A stretch of DNA of 64,000 bases from Gammaproteobacteria bacterium (GTDB lineage Bacteria > Pseudomonadota > Gammaproteobacteria > Enterobacterales > Kangiellaceae), in NCBI GenBank assembly GCA_013373375.1, contig JABXHY010000009.1, positions 1 to 64,000 of the forward strand, read 5' to 3'. Each line of letters starts with the position of its first letter. The stretch's first letter is position 1. The translations under genes were made by a program, and so were the position numbers. Shown in pieces: positions 17,356-26,658 of the stretch. The notes under the pieces were generated by a model. It saw only the letters and a program-made list of their open reading frames with translations, did not search any database and was not told the origin of the DNA.

Positions 17356-18531
17356 TTAGTTTTGCTGGCTGTTCGATTCCCGCAGCAACGACATTTTAGT
17401 TAAAACAGGACCAATTAACTCGAAAAAGACAGTAGTCGCAATAATCGACGTCAGCAGAATATGAGACAGATCAGGAAACTTTTCGGAAGCAACTAACGCC
17501 ATACCAACCGCAACTCCTGCTTGCGGCATTAAGGATGGACCTATCCAGACACTTTGTAAAACCGACATTCCAGCTAACTTGCCGCCGATAAAACCTCCAG
17601 TAATTCTGGAAATTATTCTTGCAACAATATAAACCACTCCAAGAATGCCAACCGATACCAATACATCAAAATCCATCACGGCGCCTGCAAGCAGAAAAAA
17701 GACGCTTAGAAATGGACGCTCAATATGTTCAATTGCATGAAATGGGCGAGTGTGATGAGAGGCCATATTCACAACCACAACTCCCATCACAATTGCCGAC
17801 AACAAGTGCGACACCTCAAAATATCGAGCCAATCCTCCGCACAAAAATACCATGCCAATCGCTTCACTGACGGTGGGTTCTCCATCGCGAATTCGGCCGC
17901 TCAAATAAGCCATTGGCAATCCAAGTAAACCACCTAGAATTATCGCTCCAAATAACTCTTTCGCACCATGAGCGAAGGTACTCGATACGCCAGACTGTCC
18001 GCCAATTCCCTCTACAAAAGCGAGAATCAAGCTAAACACAATAAGACCCCAGGCATCGTCAATTGCAACCACTCCGAGAATTACTCGACTGAATCGACTG
18101 TCATTCGAAGATTCTTTTACCACGTCACTTACCGCGGCAGGATCAGTTGCTGTAGCAATTGCCCCCATTAACAATGCGATCGTAATTCCAAAGCCAAATG
18201 CCACCAATATCCCACTTACCAAAACTAGCGTGACCAGAGTGACAGCCAATGAGACAATAAATATCGCCCGTCCGTAGAGGTTGAAATAGTCTCGGCTGAA
18301 TTTGCCTCCGAGCAAAAAGCCAACCATTAAAAGTGCCATATCAGCAATTAAACCAAACCAGTCATAGAGCTGATCGGGCAAAAGCGCTAATCCACTATTA
18401 CCGACTAAAAGACCGAAAGCGATTAATAAGGAGACTCGAGGCAATGGGGTTAACCGGCCTATTGCTTCGATCAGAAGTCCAGATAAAAGAAGTCCGCCAA
18501 AAGTGATTAAAGTAATTGCTGAAGATTCCAT
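17356..18531 (-). CDS. CPA-type cation/proton antiporter
   Basis: This 391-aa protein has 11-12 hydrophobic segments and no cytoplasmic RCK or NAD-binding domain, so it is the short form of the CPA family (Kef/NhaP-like, Na+ or K+ against H+). The paired acidic residues of the transport site are near the middle in ATATDPAAVSDVVKES (about 125-140) and GVVAIDDAWGLIVFS (about 152-166), the latter holding the Asp-Asp motif of Na+/H+ antiporters. It begins 10 bases after the stop of the small cytosolic protein upstream and is probably co-expressed with it. Confidence 0.9.
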   Translation of the reverse strand: MESSAITLITFGGLLLSGLLIEAIGRLTPLPRVSLLIAFGLLVGNSGLALLPDQLYDWFGLIADMALLMVGFLLGGKFSRDYFNLYGRAIFIVSLAVTLVTLVLVSGILVAFGFGITIALLMGAIATATDPAAVSDVVKESSNDSRFSRVILGVVAIDDAWGLIVFSLILAFVEGIGGQSGVSSTFAHGAKELFGAIILGGLLGLPMAYLSGRIRDGEPTVSEAIGMVFLCGGLARYFEVSHLLSAIVMGVVVVNMASHHTRPFHAIEHIERPFLSVFFLLAGAVMDFDVLVSVGILGVVYIVARIISRITGGFIGGKLAGMSVLQSVWIGPSLMPQAGVAVGMALVASEKFPDLSHILLTSIIATTVFFELIGPVLTKMSLLRESNSQQN

Positions 18532-18541
18532 GACTAACAGA

Positions 18542-18925
18542 TTACTCGGTTAACCAAGCCACCGCTTGATCGTAATCAGTAAACACCTCAAATTCTTCGT
18601 TTGGAATCTGAACACTGAACTGACGCCAAATATTAAAAATAGCGTGCTCTGTTGGTGATTGACTCAAGGCTGCGACTCGATATTTATGTGTCGCAAATTG
18701 AGTCACCTTTTTAGCATATTCCACCATGGTTTCCATATCGGCCAATCCCATATTAGGGCTACCCTTACGGTAGTCGCACAAATAACAACTGCCTAATCGG
18801 AACTTAGGGTGCTCAAAACAAGCAAAGTATAGTTGAAGAACTTGATCAACAGTGGCAGGTCCATTAAAGACTAATTCGAAAAAGTCATGCTCACTGTTAT
18901 AAGACAGCTTATGCTTCATCGCCAA
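18542..18925 (-). CDS. STAS/SpoIIAA-like hypothetical protein
   Basis: This 127-aa soluble protein alternates strand and helix like a STAS/SpoIIAA fold: an N-terminal strand (FFELVFNGPATVDQVLQLY), a central CYLCDYRKGS segment in the place of the phosphorylated loop, a helix (ETMVEYAKKV), then RVAALS and a final EEFEVFTDYDQAVAWL (about 105-125), which is characteristic of SpoIIAA-like proteins in proteobacteria. It sits 10 bases upstream of the antiporter and may regulate it; that is inferred from the operon. Confidence 0.7.
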   Translation of the reverse strand: MAMKHKLSYNSEHDFFELVFNGPATVDQVLQLYFACFEHPKFRLGSCYLCDYRKGSPNMGLADMETMVEYAKKVTQFATHKYRVAALSQSPTEHAIFNIWRQFSVQIPNEEFEVFTDYDQAVAWLTE

Positions 18926-19051
18926 TAGCCCCCTTTCTGTTCCATCATTAGCTTTTTAGATTGTAGTCAAAAAGAAGTAATATCGCAGGACATTAACGAC
19001 AAAAAGCGTTAGAGTCATTGTCAAGTAAATTTATTCATCAGGGAGCTTGTC

Positions 19052-19651
19052 ATGCGAAGCCTTTTCAATAAACAGTTAATTTTAAGCAGTTTAGTATTTT
19101 TTATTTCTGTTAGCTTGAGTGCTAACGAAAAGGATAAGTCATCCACTCAGTCGGCTAAAACAGCAGCCACTCAACAATCACCGCAACCAAGTCTTCATCC
19201 AAAGCTCGAACTGTTTCGCCCATTTATAAACCAAACTTATCGTGGTGAATTTGCTAGTTCCACACCCGACAAGCCTGTTATCGATGTGTCCAAATGGGAG
19301 CGGCACCTAAATGGAAACGCTATCCGGATAACACACTCATTAAACGAAGGCAGTTACGGTGGTGAAACGTTAATTTTTTACGACAAACCAAATGATAAGA
19401 TTCGCTATTTTTATTTTACAACCGAAGGTTTTTTTACCGAAGCTGAAGTAACCTTTGATGGCAGCACCATGATCAGCCATGAAAAAGTGACTGGCAATCA
19501 AAATGGTATTACCGAAGTGAAAGCAAAAGCTTGGCTGACACCTGAAGGCATAATGCAAACACAGTCAGAGTACTTGCAAAATGGTAAATGGGTGCCCGGC
19601 CATAGTGCTACTTATAAGCCTGCGCCGGATGCAAAAGTCATTTTTAAGTAA
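19052..19651 (+). CDS. hypothetical secreted protein
   Basis: This 199-aa protein has a signal peptide (residues 1-25, hydrophobic LILSSLVFFISVSLSA) and a Ser/Thr/Gln/Pro-rich linker (30-47). A beta-rich domain of about 140 residues follows, with a lipocalin/DUF1579-like pattern (FINQTYRGEF near 55-65, then alternate strands up to GHSATYKPAP). The family is a guess. ATG 19052 has GGGAG 8 bases upstream. The gene faces away from the STAS-like gene. Confidence 0.75.
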   Translation: MRSLFNKQLILSSLVFFISVSLSANEKDKSSTQSAKTAATQQSPQPSLHPKLELFRPFINQTYRGEFASSTPDKPVIDVSKWERHLNGNAIRITHSLNEGSYGGETLIFYDKPNDKIRYFYFTTEGFFTEAEVTFDGSTMISHEKVTGNQNGITEVKAKAWLTPEGIMQTQSEYLQNGKWVPGHSATYKPAPDAKVIFK

Positions 19652-19736
19652 TAAGTTGATTCTCTCTTGCCCAGTAGCACATTAAGAAAATATTCAACTT
19701 TTATTTTAGAATTGAGTGTGAACTTAAATAGTAATA

Positions 19737-20087
19737 CTAGGATTTTTTCGTCCTGAACGCTTTATTCAAAAAGCTACCGACAAATCCATAATTTACACTT
19801 CCGCGAAGATGATGCTTGGAATGATAATCCGGATAACGGTTTATCCAGTTAATTAGCATTGTCTTCACTTCAAACTGAAAGTTGGAGTGCAATAAAATAG
19901 TAAACATCATTCCAAGAACATGAAGTACCAATCCGACACCTAGACTTAATGGGAATAACAACATAAACAAGGGCGCACTAAATCCAATAAAACAAGCTTC
20001 GACTGGATGAACGCTGTAAGCCGTCCATGGTGTTACTCGAACCGATTGATTCGAAAGAGCAGAAAGGACAAAGTAAAATTTATTTGT
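19737..20087 (-). pseudogene. C-terminal remnant of a sterol desaturase/fatty acid hydroxylase family gene
   Basis: The - strand frame from 20087 to the stop at 19737 reads as the C-terminal third of a fatty acid hydroxylase superfamily enzyme: a VTPWTAYSVHPVEA segment (about 19995-20040), two hydrophobic helices, HSNFQF, and PDYHSKHHLRGSVNYG (about 19785-19830) with the last His box, Y-H-x-x-H-H. A TAA at 20088-20090 closes the frame before the first two His boxes. An ATG at 19970 gives only 77 codons that miss the H-P-V-E-A motif. The N-terminal two thirds, including other iron ligands, are absent, so the gene is dead. Confidence 0.72.
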
Positions 20088-20217
20088 TTAATTCCACCCT
20101 ACGCTTCTTACCAACTAGAACAAAGATTAAATAACAAGAAAAAATATCGATGTTATTCAATAAGCTATGGTATCTTAAGATACTATCGAAGCTTTATTAT
20201 CGTAAGTTATTGAGTTT

Positions 20218-22560
20218 ATGGAAAAAACATCTTTTTTAAGCGATCTTTGGGAACGCCGGGTACCTCACACCATAGGGTTGTACATCGCAGCCACCTGGAT
20301 GTCGATTGAAATAGGCGATTGGGTAATCGAGCGCTTTTTGTTAGCACCAGAAATTACGTCTTACATTTTCATCGCGATGTTGTCGTTTTTGCCGTCCGTT
20401 ATTTTGCTGGCCTATCAATACGGAAAAAAAGGAAAAGATCCTTGGCATAAGTCGACCTTTGCAATTGTTCCTTTCAATTTAATTCTAGCTGCGGCAATAC
20501 CAACAATTTTGGTACAGCCTGTAAAAGCAACTGAAATAAAAATTGCTATTGATGAAAAAGGTGCAACACAAGAATATGTTGTTCCCAAACAACAGTATCA
20601 AAAACGCTTGATCAGTTTTTTTTGGACAGGAGATGGATTAAATGATGAGGACCAATGGTTGCAGTATGCAGCTCCCTGGTTACTGTCTAAAGATTTAGAC
20701 CGAAATGAATTCATATCGAGTATTACCGCATTCGATCACTCGCATTTATTCGATATTATTAATAAAGCAGGCTTCAAAAAGGGCATAGGAGAGCCATTAG
20801 CGCTTCAGTTAGAAACTGTCAGAAATCATTCTAGAGAGCTTTTTCTTACAGGAAATGTCGATAAGAAAGACAATGGCTACTTATTGAAAGTCAACCTTTA
20901 CAATACAAAAGACGGACAAATACAAGAAACATTTTCTGCGGAAAACAAAGACTTATTCAAAGCGATCGATGCTATTTCAGCAGAAATCACTCAACAGCTC
21001 ATTGGGTTTGCGTCAAGAGAACAGATAAACAATGACCTTCCAGTCAATGAACATGCGATTGCGAAACCAGATGCGCTCAAAATAGCTGCCCAGGCCATGT
21101 TAGGTAATTTAGAGGCTCCCTTTAATATTGAATATATCAAACAGCTAGAAACAGCTCATTCGATTGACGAAACTTCATTAGAGATACAAAAGCTCCTTTC
21201 AAGTGCCTATCTATACGCTGGAAAAGTCAGTTTGGCCAAAAAGTTTGGCGAAATGGCGATCGCTCAATCCTATAAGTTAACCCGAGAAGAGAAATTTAAG
21301 TATCAAGGCTATCTGTACAGTTTAAATAGTGACACAGATTCTCATCTCAAGATTTTGAGCTTGTGGGTCGAACTGTACCCTAACTCAGTTGAAGCTCATA
21401 ACTATCTAGCAAAATATCAGCAGTCCTATGCAGCAGACTTAAAAATTGCTGAAGAAAGTTTACTGAAGGTCATATCACTGTTACCAAACGACATGGGAGC
21501 TTACTATCGCTTATCAAAATTGTATGAAAGCATGGGAGACCTAGATAAAGCAATTGATAATATGAACAAGGCTATTGAGTTAAGTTCTGACGATGTTAAT
21601 GGCAACCTATACTTAGCATTACTATACGAACAAAAAGGTCTGTTCGACCAGGCAACACAAATATATGAGAAAATCACATTAATTGATCCTAGCAATACAT
21701 CAGCAAAATATTTCTTAGCATTAAATAACTATAAAATAGGTAATTTCAAAGAGGCAAAAAAGATAATCAATGCACTGCGTAAACAGAGCGATTTATCATT
21801 AAGTCTTAGTTTTTCTTTAACCTATCTTATTAATCAAATTTATATCACTACGGGTGAGATTCGAAATGCGCAAGAGCAACTCAATAAATTTGACAATGAA
21901 ACAAAAGATCTTCCTGCAGCCACCAAGTTAGCTGCATCTATTATTCCGCAAATTGATTTGCTTTCAAAATTAGGAAAGTCGTCGGAGCAAGCAGCTGAAA
22001 TTAAAAGAGTAATGAGGGAGCTAGAGCCACCATTTAGTTACTATCTCGAAACTCAAATGCTCGATGTATATCAAAAGACAAATGATGTTGATAGCATTAA
22101 AGAGTTTATTAATAAGTATGAAGCGTTAAAAGAGCAAGAAGCCGAAGGACTCATCGAGACCATGCTGAGATTCGCTTACTTAAGTCTATACGAGACAACT
22201 GAAGACTATACCAAAGCCAGGGAAACAGCGTCCAAAATAACAGAAGATGCAATGAAAACTGCCGATGATATTATGAAGCGATTTACCTTTTTGTCATGGA
22301 AAGTAAAATTAGCTCGATTCTATCGTCTTACAGAGTTTAATAAGGAAAGTGAGACGCTGCTACAGGAAGTTTTAAATGAATTTCCAGCGTCAGTTTTAGC
22401 AAAAAAAGAATTAGTTGAGTTATACATTAAAACTGATCGTTTGGATGATGCAAAACAACTGGATGTTGAGATCATGAAAACTTGGGCAAACTCAGACGAG
22501 GATTACGTCGTATATAAAAACTACTTACAGCTGAGAGAAAAACTAAATTCACTCATTTAG
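20218..22560 (+). CDS. TPR-repeat membrane protein
   Basis: This 780-aa protein has an N-terminal membrane region with three hydrophobic segments (about residues 17-42, 45-65 and 83-101), in the style of proteobacterial TPR proteins of the LW-x-E-x-x-R-R-x-V type. A beta-alpha domain comes next (150-260, with LFLTGNVDKKDNGYLLKVNLY, reminiscent of FlgO/TolB-N-like adenylate-cyclase-associated domains). From about 290 to 760 it is helical with TPR units: AYYRLSKLYESMGDLDKAIDNM, NLYLALLYEQKGLFDQA and ALNNYKIGNFKEA. It probably scaffolds protein contacts. The start lacks a strong ribosome site. Gene neighbours give no functional clue. Confidence 0.85.
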   Translation: MEKTSFLSDLWERRVPHTIGLYIAATWMSIEIGDWVIERFLLAPEITSYIFIAMLSFLPSVILLAYQYGKKGKDPWHKSTFAIVPFNLILAAAIPTILVQPVKATEIKIAIDEKGATQEYVVPKQQYQKRLISFFWTGDGLNDEDQWLQYAAPWLLSKDLDRNEFISSITAFDHSHLFDIINKAGFKKGIGEPLALQLETVRNHSRELFLTGNVDKKDNGYLLKVNLYNTKDGQIQETFSAENKDLFKAIDAISAEITQQLIGFASREQINNDLPVNEHAIAKPDALKIAAQAMLGNLEAPFNIEYIKQLETAHSIDETSLEIQKLLSSAYLYAGKVSLAKKFGEMAIAQSYKLTREEKFKYQGYLYSLNSDTDSHLKILSLWVELYPNSVEAHNYLAKYQQSYAADLKIAEESLLKVISLLPNDMGAYYRLSKLYESMGDLDKAIDNMNKAIELSSDDVNGNLYLALLYEQKGLFDQATQIYEKITLIDPSNTSAKYFLALNNYKIGNFKEAKKIINALRKQSDLSLSLSFSLTYLINQIYITTGEIRNAQEQLNKFDNETKDLPAATKLAASIIPQIDLLSKLGKSSEQAAEIKRVMRELEPPFSYYLETQMLDVYQKTNDVDSIKEFINKYEALKEQEAEGLIETMLRFAYLSLYETTEDYTKARETASKITEDAMKTADDIMKRFTFLSWKVKLARFYRLTEFNKESETLLQEVLNEFPASVLAKKELVELYIKTDRLDDAKQLDVEIMKTWANSDEDYVVYKNYLQLREKLNSLI

Positions 22561-22812
22561 AATAGAGTTTCTTAATTATAAGAGTTAAGGATATTATCAA
22601 AAATAATTGTGTAATTACTAACTGACTCTGATTTTTAATCAAAAAATATGAACAAGGAAGTAACCATTAGAGTCACTTTATGACTAGCATTATCGTTACG
22701 AGAAAACATAAAGAATAAACTTTAGACTAGTTAATACTTGCAAAATAGCAATTTAGGACACGCAGACCATTGATGACTCTTATAGTATTAAGAAGAAAAG
22801 GAGAACCTCTCA

Positions 22813-23685
22813 ATGAAAGCAGCAAATTATTATCAGATTAGAGTCGAGAAAGCAATAGAGTACATTTCAGAGTCGTTTTTGAGTGGAAAAATCCCAACAT
22901 TAGATTCAATATCTAGTGCAGCAGGACTATCAAAGTATCACTTCCACAGAGTGTTTAAGCTGGTAACTGGTGAAACCCTTCAACAAATTATGGGTCGTAT
23001 AAAGCTTTCTAAAGCAGCAATTAATTTAGCTAAAGACAATTTGACTATTACGGAAGCTGCAATAATTGCAGGTTTTGAATCAAGCCAGTCACTGGCAAAA
23101 GCATTAAAAAGAGAATGCTCAGTCACAGCGACGGAATTAAAGAATGATTCTGAAAGACTATCAGAAACGTTGACTTATTTGAGTTTACCCTCACCGAATA
23201 AAACTGGAATAGCACAACTATCGATTGAGCTGACGTCATTAGAGCCTTTTAGTTACTTAGCTGTACCTACCGAAGGAGCATATCCAGACCTTAATCAAGT
23301 CTACCATCAATTGTTTAATACCGTTGGCGATCCACTAGCCGTAAGAGCCATTCTCGGCATACCGGACTGTAACGCAGAGTGCCTACAAGGAGACTCTGCT
23401 ATTTTTGACTGTGGATTATTATTGACAGAAGGCCTTGTTGTATCTGGTAACGAAACCATTGAAAAGTCTTTAAGCGGTGGCAGTTTTGTAAGAGTTCAGC
23501 ACGTAGGAACCTACGATGGGCTGGATAGAATATTAGATTATGTTTATGAAGGTTTACTTTCTCAAGAAGATGTTTGCTTAGCTGATAATAGATGTCTATT
23601 TCATTATTTAGATGACCCCGAGGAGGTTGCAGAAAGCTCTCTTCGAACAGACATCTACATACCAGTCGCTCTTGAACCAGCTTAA
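22813..23685 (+). CDS. AraC family regulator with GyrI-like effector domain
   Basis: This 290-aa regulator has two domains. The N-terminal AraC-type double helix-turn-helix (about residues 1-110) has LDSISSAAGLSKYHFHRVFK and ITEAAIIAGFESSQSLAKALKRE. The C-terminal GyrI/SOUL-like small-molecule-binding domain (about 135-288) has the GTYDGLDRILDYVYEGLL segment. This arrangement, with N-terminal HTH, is like Rob/SoxS-related and BmrR-type multidrug sensors, so it may respond to a toxic ligand. ATG 22813 has AAAGGAG upstream. Target genes are not evident. Confidence 0.9.
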   Translation: MKAANYYQIRVEKAIEYISESFLSGKIPTLDSISSAAGLSKYHFHRVFKLVTGETLQQIMGRIKLSKAAINLAKDNLTITEAAIIAGFESSQSLAKALKRECSVTATELKNDSERLSETLTYLSLPSPNKTGIAQLSIELTSLEPFSYLAVPTEGAYPDLNQVYHQLFNTVGDPLAVRAILGIPDCNAECLQGDSAIFDCGLLLTEGLVVSGNETIEKSLSGGSFVRVQHVGTYDGLDRILDYVYEGLLSQEDVCLADNRCLFHYLDDPEEVAESSLRTDIYIPVALEPA

Positions 23686-23704
23686 TATAATATCTGATTT
23701 CTAA

Positions 23705-23722
23705 GCAGGCTGAATAGCCTGC
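23705..23722. terminator. hairpin between convergent genes
   Basis: GCAGGCT (23705-23711), loop GAAT, AGCCTGC (23716-23722) is a perfect 7-bp stem 20 bases after the AraC stop. It has no clear T tract on either side, so termination is likely but not certain. Confidence 0.5.
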
Positions 23723-23811
23723 CTTCATTGAAATAGGTTAAACTTTGTTTTACAGAGTCTGGAATAATCAAACCTATTTTTATTTCTTACTAAATAATCA
23801 AAACAAAAATC

Positions 23812-25419
23812 TTAATGCTTATGCATACCACCCATACTTGGCATGATCACTTCCGGAATATCTGGATCAGTCGCTTGACGAGGCGCTAATTGCCAACCGT
23901 TACCTAACTGGCCAGCAGAACAGTGTCGGCCCTGACGGACACAATGCTCTGTCCACGCATCAATAATTTCTGGATGCCAAGACAACATCCAGTCAGCATG
24001 AAATGAATAACCACCTGGCGAAGAATCTGTAACTTCATAAGAATCTGAAGCCAAACGCCACATTCGACTATCACCGTGTGGGAAAGAGTTTTCGGTAGTC
24101 ACTTCATATACGACTTCGAATTGAACTTGTGGTAAAGCGACAGGATGAGACGCAGGGCAATGCAAACCTAACTCCGCCGTCCAGGTCGGAAATGCCATAT
24201 GGTCTTTGTGATTGGCCGCACTTAAATTTTCACCATCCCAACAAGGAGGAAAGAACACCATCGCTCTAACCCAGTCACCAACTAAACAGCGTGGTACATG
24301 CGGAACGAAGTCATCTGAGCTGGTAATTGTCCAAGACTCGCAGCGCCAGCGAACGATACCTACGTCCTGTGGGTTGGCGGGATTAGCACTAGCACTTCCC
24401 GAAATCATTCGCAATCCGCTTGGCATACGTTGAATAGTCATTGTGTCGTCAACAGCACTCTTATAATACACATTCGGCGCTTCATCACCTTGAAAAGGCA
24501 TCACTAATCCGAAAGGTGCTTCTGCATTGTCGGTTGGATAAAGCATGGCAGGCATCCAGTAACCAGAACGATTTAAAAAACTACCTTCACAAGTACCTGT
24601 TCCCGAACTGGCTAGACTATCGATAGTTGTTGAGTTATCCGTTGATGTGTTTCCAAGGTACATGTGCAAATGAGCCGCATTCGGTTGGCCAGGAGATACC
24701 AGTGCATCGTCGTAATTAAAATGGGAGACCTCACACTTCACTCTAAAACTTCCACCGTCAGGATCATTTCCAGGAGTAAAGTCGGTAAAAGTCACAAAGT
24801 CTTCAGCTAATGCGCTGGTAAATACACTTCGAATGTCCCAGGAATAAGTCGCTTCTGATGAGCTATCGCCTGCAACCCTAACAATAAAGTTGTGAACACC
24901 CACTTCCAAATCTCGAATGAAAAATGGTGACTCACAACTAGCGTAAGCAGCTTGGTCCAAAGAGCACTCAAATTCAGTCGCACTGGAATGAGCAAAAGTA
25001 AAACGCGCTCCTGATTCGATCGTTACCTCAGCAGGCCGAGAAAGTATTTCAACATTGGTGCCCGTCACTGGATTAACGGTGACAGTCACTTCAGCCGAAT
25101 CGTTGCCAGTATCGTTACTGACGAATAAAGTATAAGTGGTGGTTTCTGCTGGCGACGTGATAACAGTAGATTGACTTAACACGTTTAAGTCACCCGGATT
25201 AATAGTAGCTAACGTTGGTAAGCCACCCGATAACGTCCACGATAATGTGACCGATTCGCCAGCAGTAATGGTTGTACTTGAAGCTGTATAACTCACTATC
25301 TCTGGCGCTAAAACTTCATTATTGCCAGAATCATCTGAGTCGTCGGAATCATCGGAACCACTACACGCAACTAACAAAAAGACTATAGAAACGAACATTA
25401 ATTTGAGCCAGTTGTTCAT
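23812..25419 (-). CDS. DUF1996 domain lipoprotein with Ig-like domain
   Basis: This 535-aa lipoprotein has its signal peptide end in the lipobox L-V-A-C (Cys 19), followed by a Ser/Asp linker. Residues about 38-115 form an Ig-like/PKD-like domain with TITAGESVTLSWTLSGG. From about 205 the sequence is a DUF1996 domain: HLHMYLGN, the Trp- and Cys-rich WRCESW and CLVGDW region, FPPCWDGENLSAANHKDHMAFP (about 395-416) and a C-terminal FHADWMLSWHPEIIDAWTEHC. DUF1996 proteins occur in fungi and bacteria and have no established activity; their His/Cys content suggests metal binding. The tail is His/Met-rich (MGGMHKH). Confidence 0.88.
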   Translation of the reverse strand: MNNWLKLMFVSIVFLLVACSGSDDSDDSDDSGNNEVLAPEIVSYTASSTTITAGESVTLSWTLSGGLPTLATINPGDLNVLSQSTVITSPAETTTYTLFVSNDTGNDSAEVTVTVNPVTGTNVEILSRPAEVTIESGARFTFAHSSATEFECSLDQAAYASCESPFFIRDLEVGVHNFIVRVAGDSSSEATYSWDIRSVFTSALAEDFVTFTDFTPGNDPDGGSFRVKCEVSHFNYDDALVSPGQPNAAHLHMYLGNTSTDNSTTIDSLASSGTGTCEGSFLNRSGYWMPAMLYPTDNAEAPFGLVMPFQGDEAPNVYYKSAVDDTMTIQRMPSGLRMISGSASANPANPQDVGIVRWRCESWTITSSDDFVPHVPRCLVGDWVRAMVFFPPCWDGENLSAANHKDHMAFPTWTAELGLHCPASHPVALPQVQFEVVYEVTTENSFPHGDSRMWRLASDSYEVTDSSPGGYSFHADWMLSWHPEIIDAWTEHCVRQGRHCSAGQLGNGWQLAPRQATDPDIPEVIMPSMGGMHKH

Positions 25420-25809
25420 ATCTCATCTCTCCTTTGAAATTAAAAACTTACTTTGAAAGACAAATAAAGCTCGGTTAGTGTTTCTCTCTTACTTCGAGTT
25501 CTTAAACTACTGAAATAAGTCGGTATCAGTAAACCATTTGCCCAGAGTAAAATAAGTATAAAGACACAAGGCATTTTTGAGAACAAAGCTGAGGGACGTT
25601 TCAGATAAACGGCAAAATCCGCAGGATTAGTTGCCGCTCATTATTCTTTATTGTGTGGTGAGTCACATTTTTCTGCGCTTCTGACCCTTATTTGACCCGC
25701 CCACACAACAAAAAGAGTTCCATTAAAAGCTCAGTGGCTTGGGCAGAGATTTAAGTAGCAGTAAATTTTTCAACTACCAGGTACGTTTTTCATTTCCAGT
25801 AAAACGAGT
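25420..25809. other. non-coding gap upstream of the DUF1996 gene
   Basis: This 390-bp stretch separates the DUF1996 gene from the end of the lipid operon. It should contain the DUF1996 promoter. No gene, RNA or clear terminator was seen. Confidence 0.5.
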
Positions 25810-26658
25810 TTAACTTGAAACCTTTTCAAAGTGGTCAAACTGCTCGATAAGATATTGATCTTGAATATCCCAAGGGTGGAAACGAAATTTAAAATAACTC
25901 AAATAGTGCTTAAACGACTGCCGAATCATACCTTTTCGCCCAAACAAAAAACTCCAAAACGATTTTATCGTTTTAAGTTTAAATAGCTGACCATCAGCGA
26001 ACAGAAGTCTAGCAGTCATCCAAAGTACATCAATAAAAAACAACAGGCTTACCAATAGCATTAATGATACTCGCCTAAAATAACCACCGTTCATCGCAGT
26101 ATAGGTATCAAAGGCAACTGCTTTATGCTCGATTTCTTCAATAGCATGCCAAATCCATACATCCTTGGACGCATCATCAGTGCCATCTCGCCAAGACGGT
26201 TCGGTTAATAAATAGTGAGCAAAAATTGCAGTAATATGCTCTAAAGCTGTTGTTTGGGCTAATAAATTTAGATTTGAGTTCAGCCGCTGATTGATATTCG
26301 TTTTCTTCTGGAAGCCATCACGCAGTCGATGCCATAACTTTTCATTACCGATATTTTCGTGATTAAAAAACTTATGTGCGTTTCGATGATTCGCTTCCTG
26401 CTTGATGAATTTAACAATATCATCCTTTAGCTTTGCATCTTCTACCTTATCAAAAAAAGGCTGCACACTTTGTACGAAAAATTTCTCTCCTATAGGAAAT
26501 GTAATCGACAAAGCGTTCATAAAGTGGGTTTTAAATGGATCGTTTTCCAACCAATATATTTTCTCAGAATTTGATTTAATGTCCGGAAGCTTTCTTGGCT
26601 GAATGTCATTCAAAGTTTTTGAAGCATGATTCATTTTAAAGTCGACTTTGCTATTCAT
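25810..26658 (-). CDS. PF10118-type predicted metal-dependent hydrolase (diiron fold), operon gene 7
   Basis: This 282-aa protein of the COG3687/PF10118 family has ferritin-like metal ligands in three helices: KQEANHRNAHKFFN (about residues 87-100), TALEHITAIFAHYLL (about 137-151) and HAIEEIEHKAVAFDTY (about 170-185). The E/E-x-x-H spacing is that of a diiron site. A hydrophobic segment at about 196-218 suggests membrane contact. The family is called a hydrolase by annotation only; an oxidative role is just as likely from the fold. Its ATG overlaps the stop of the RnfD-like gene (ATGA), so it is the last gene of the seven-gene operon. Confidence 0.85.
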   Translation of the reverse strand: MNSKVDFKMNHASKTLNDIQPRKLPDIKSNSEKIYWLENDPFKTHFMNALSITFPIGEKFFVQSVQPFFDKVEDAKLKDDIVKFIKQEANHRNAHKFFNHENIGNEKLWHRLRDGFQKKTNINQRLNSNLNLLAQTTALEHITAIFAHYLLTEPSWRDGTDDASKDVWIWHAIEEIEHKAVAFDTYTAMNGGYFRRVSLMLLVSLLFFIDVLWMTARLLFADGQLFKLKTIKSFWSFLFGRKGMIRQSFKHYLSYFKFRFHPWDIQDQYLIEQFDHFEKVSS

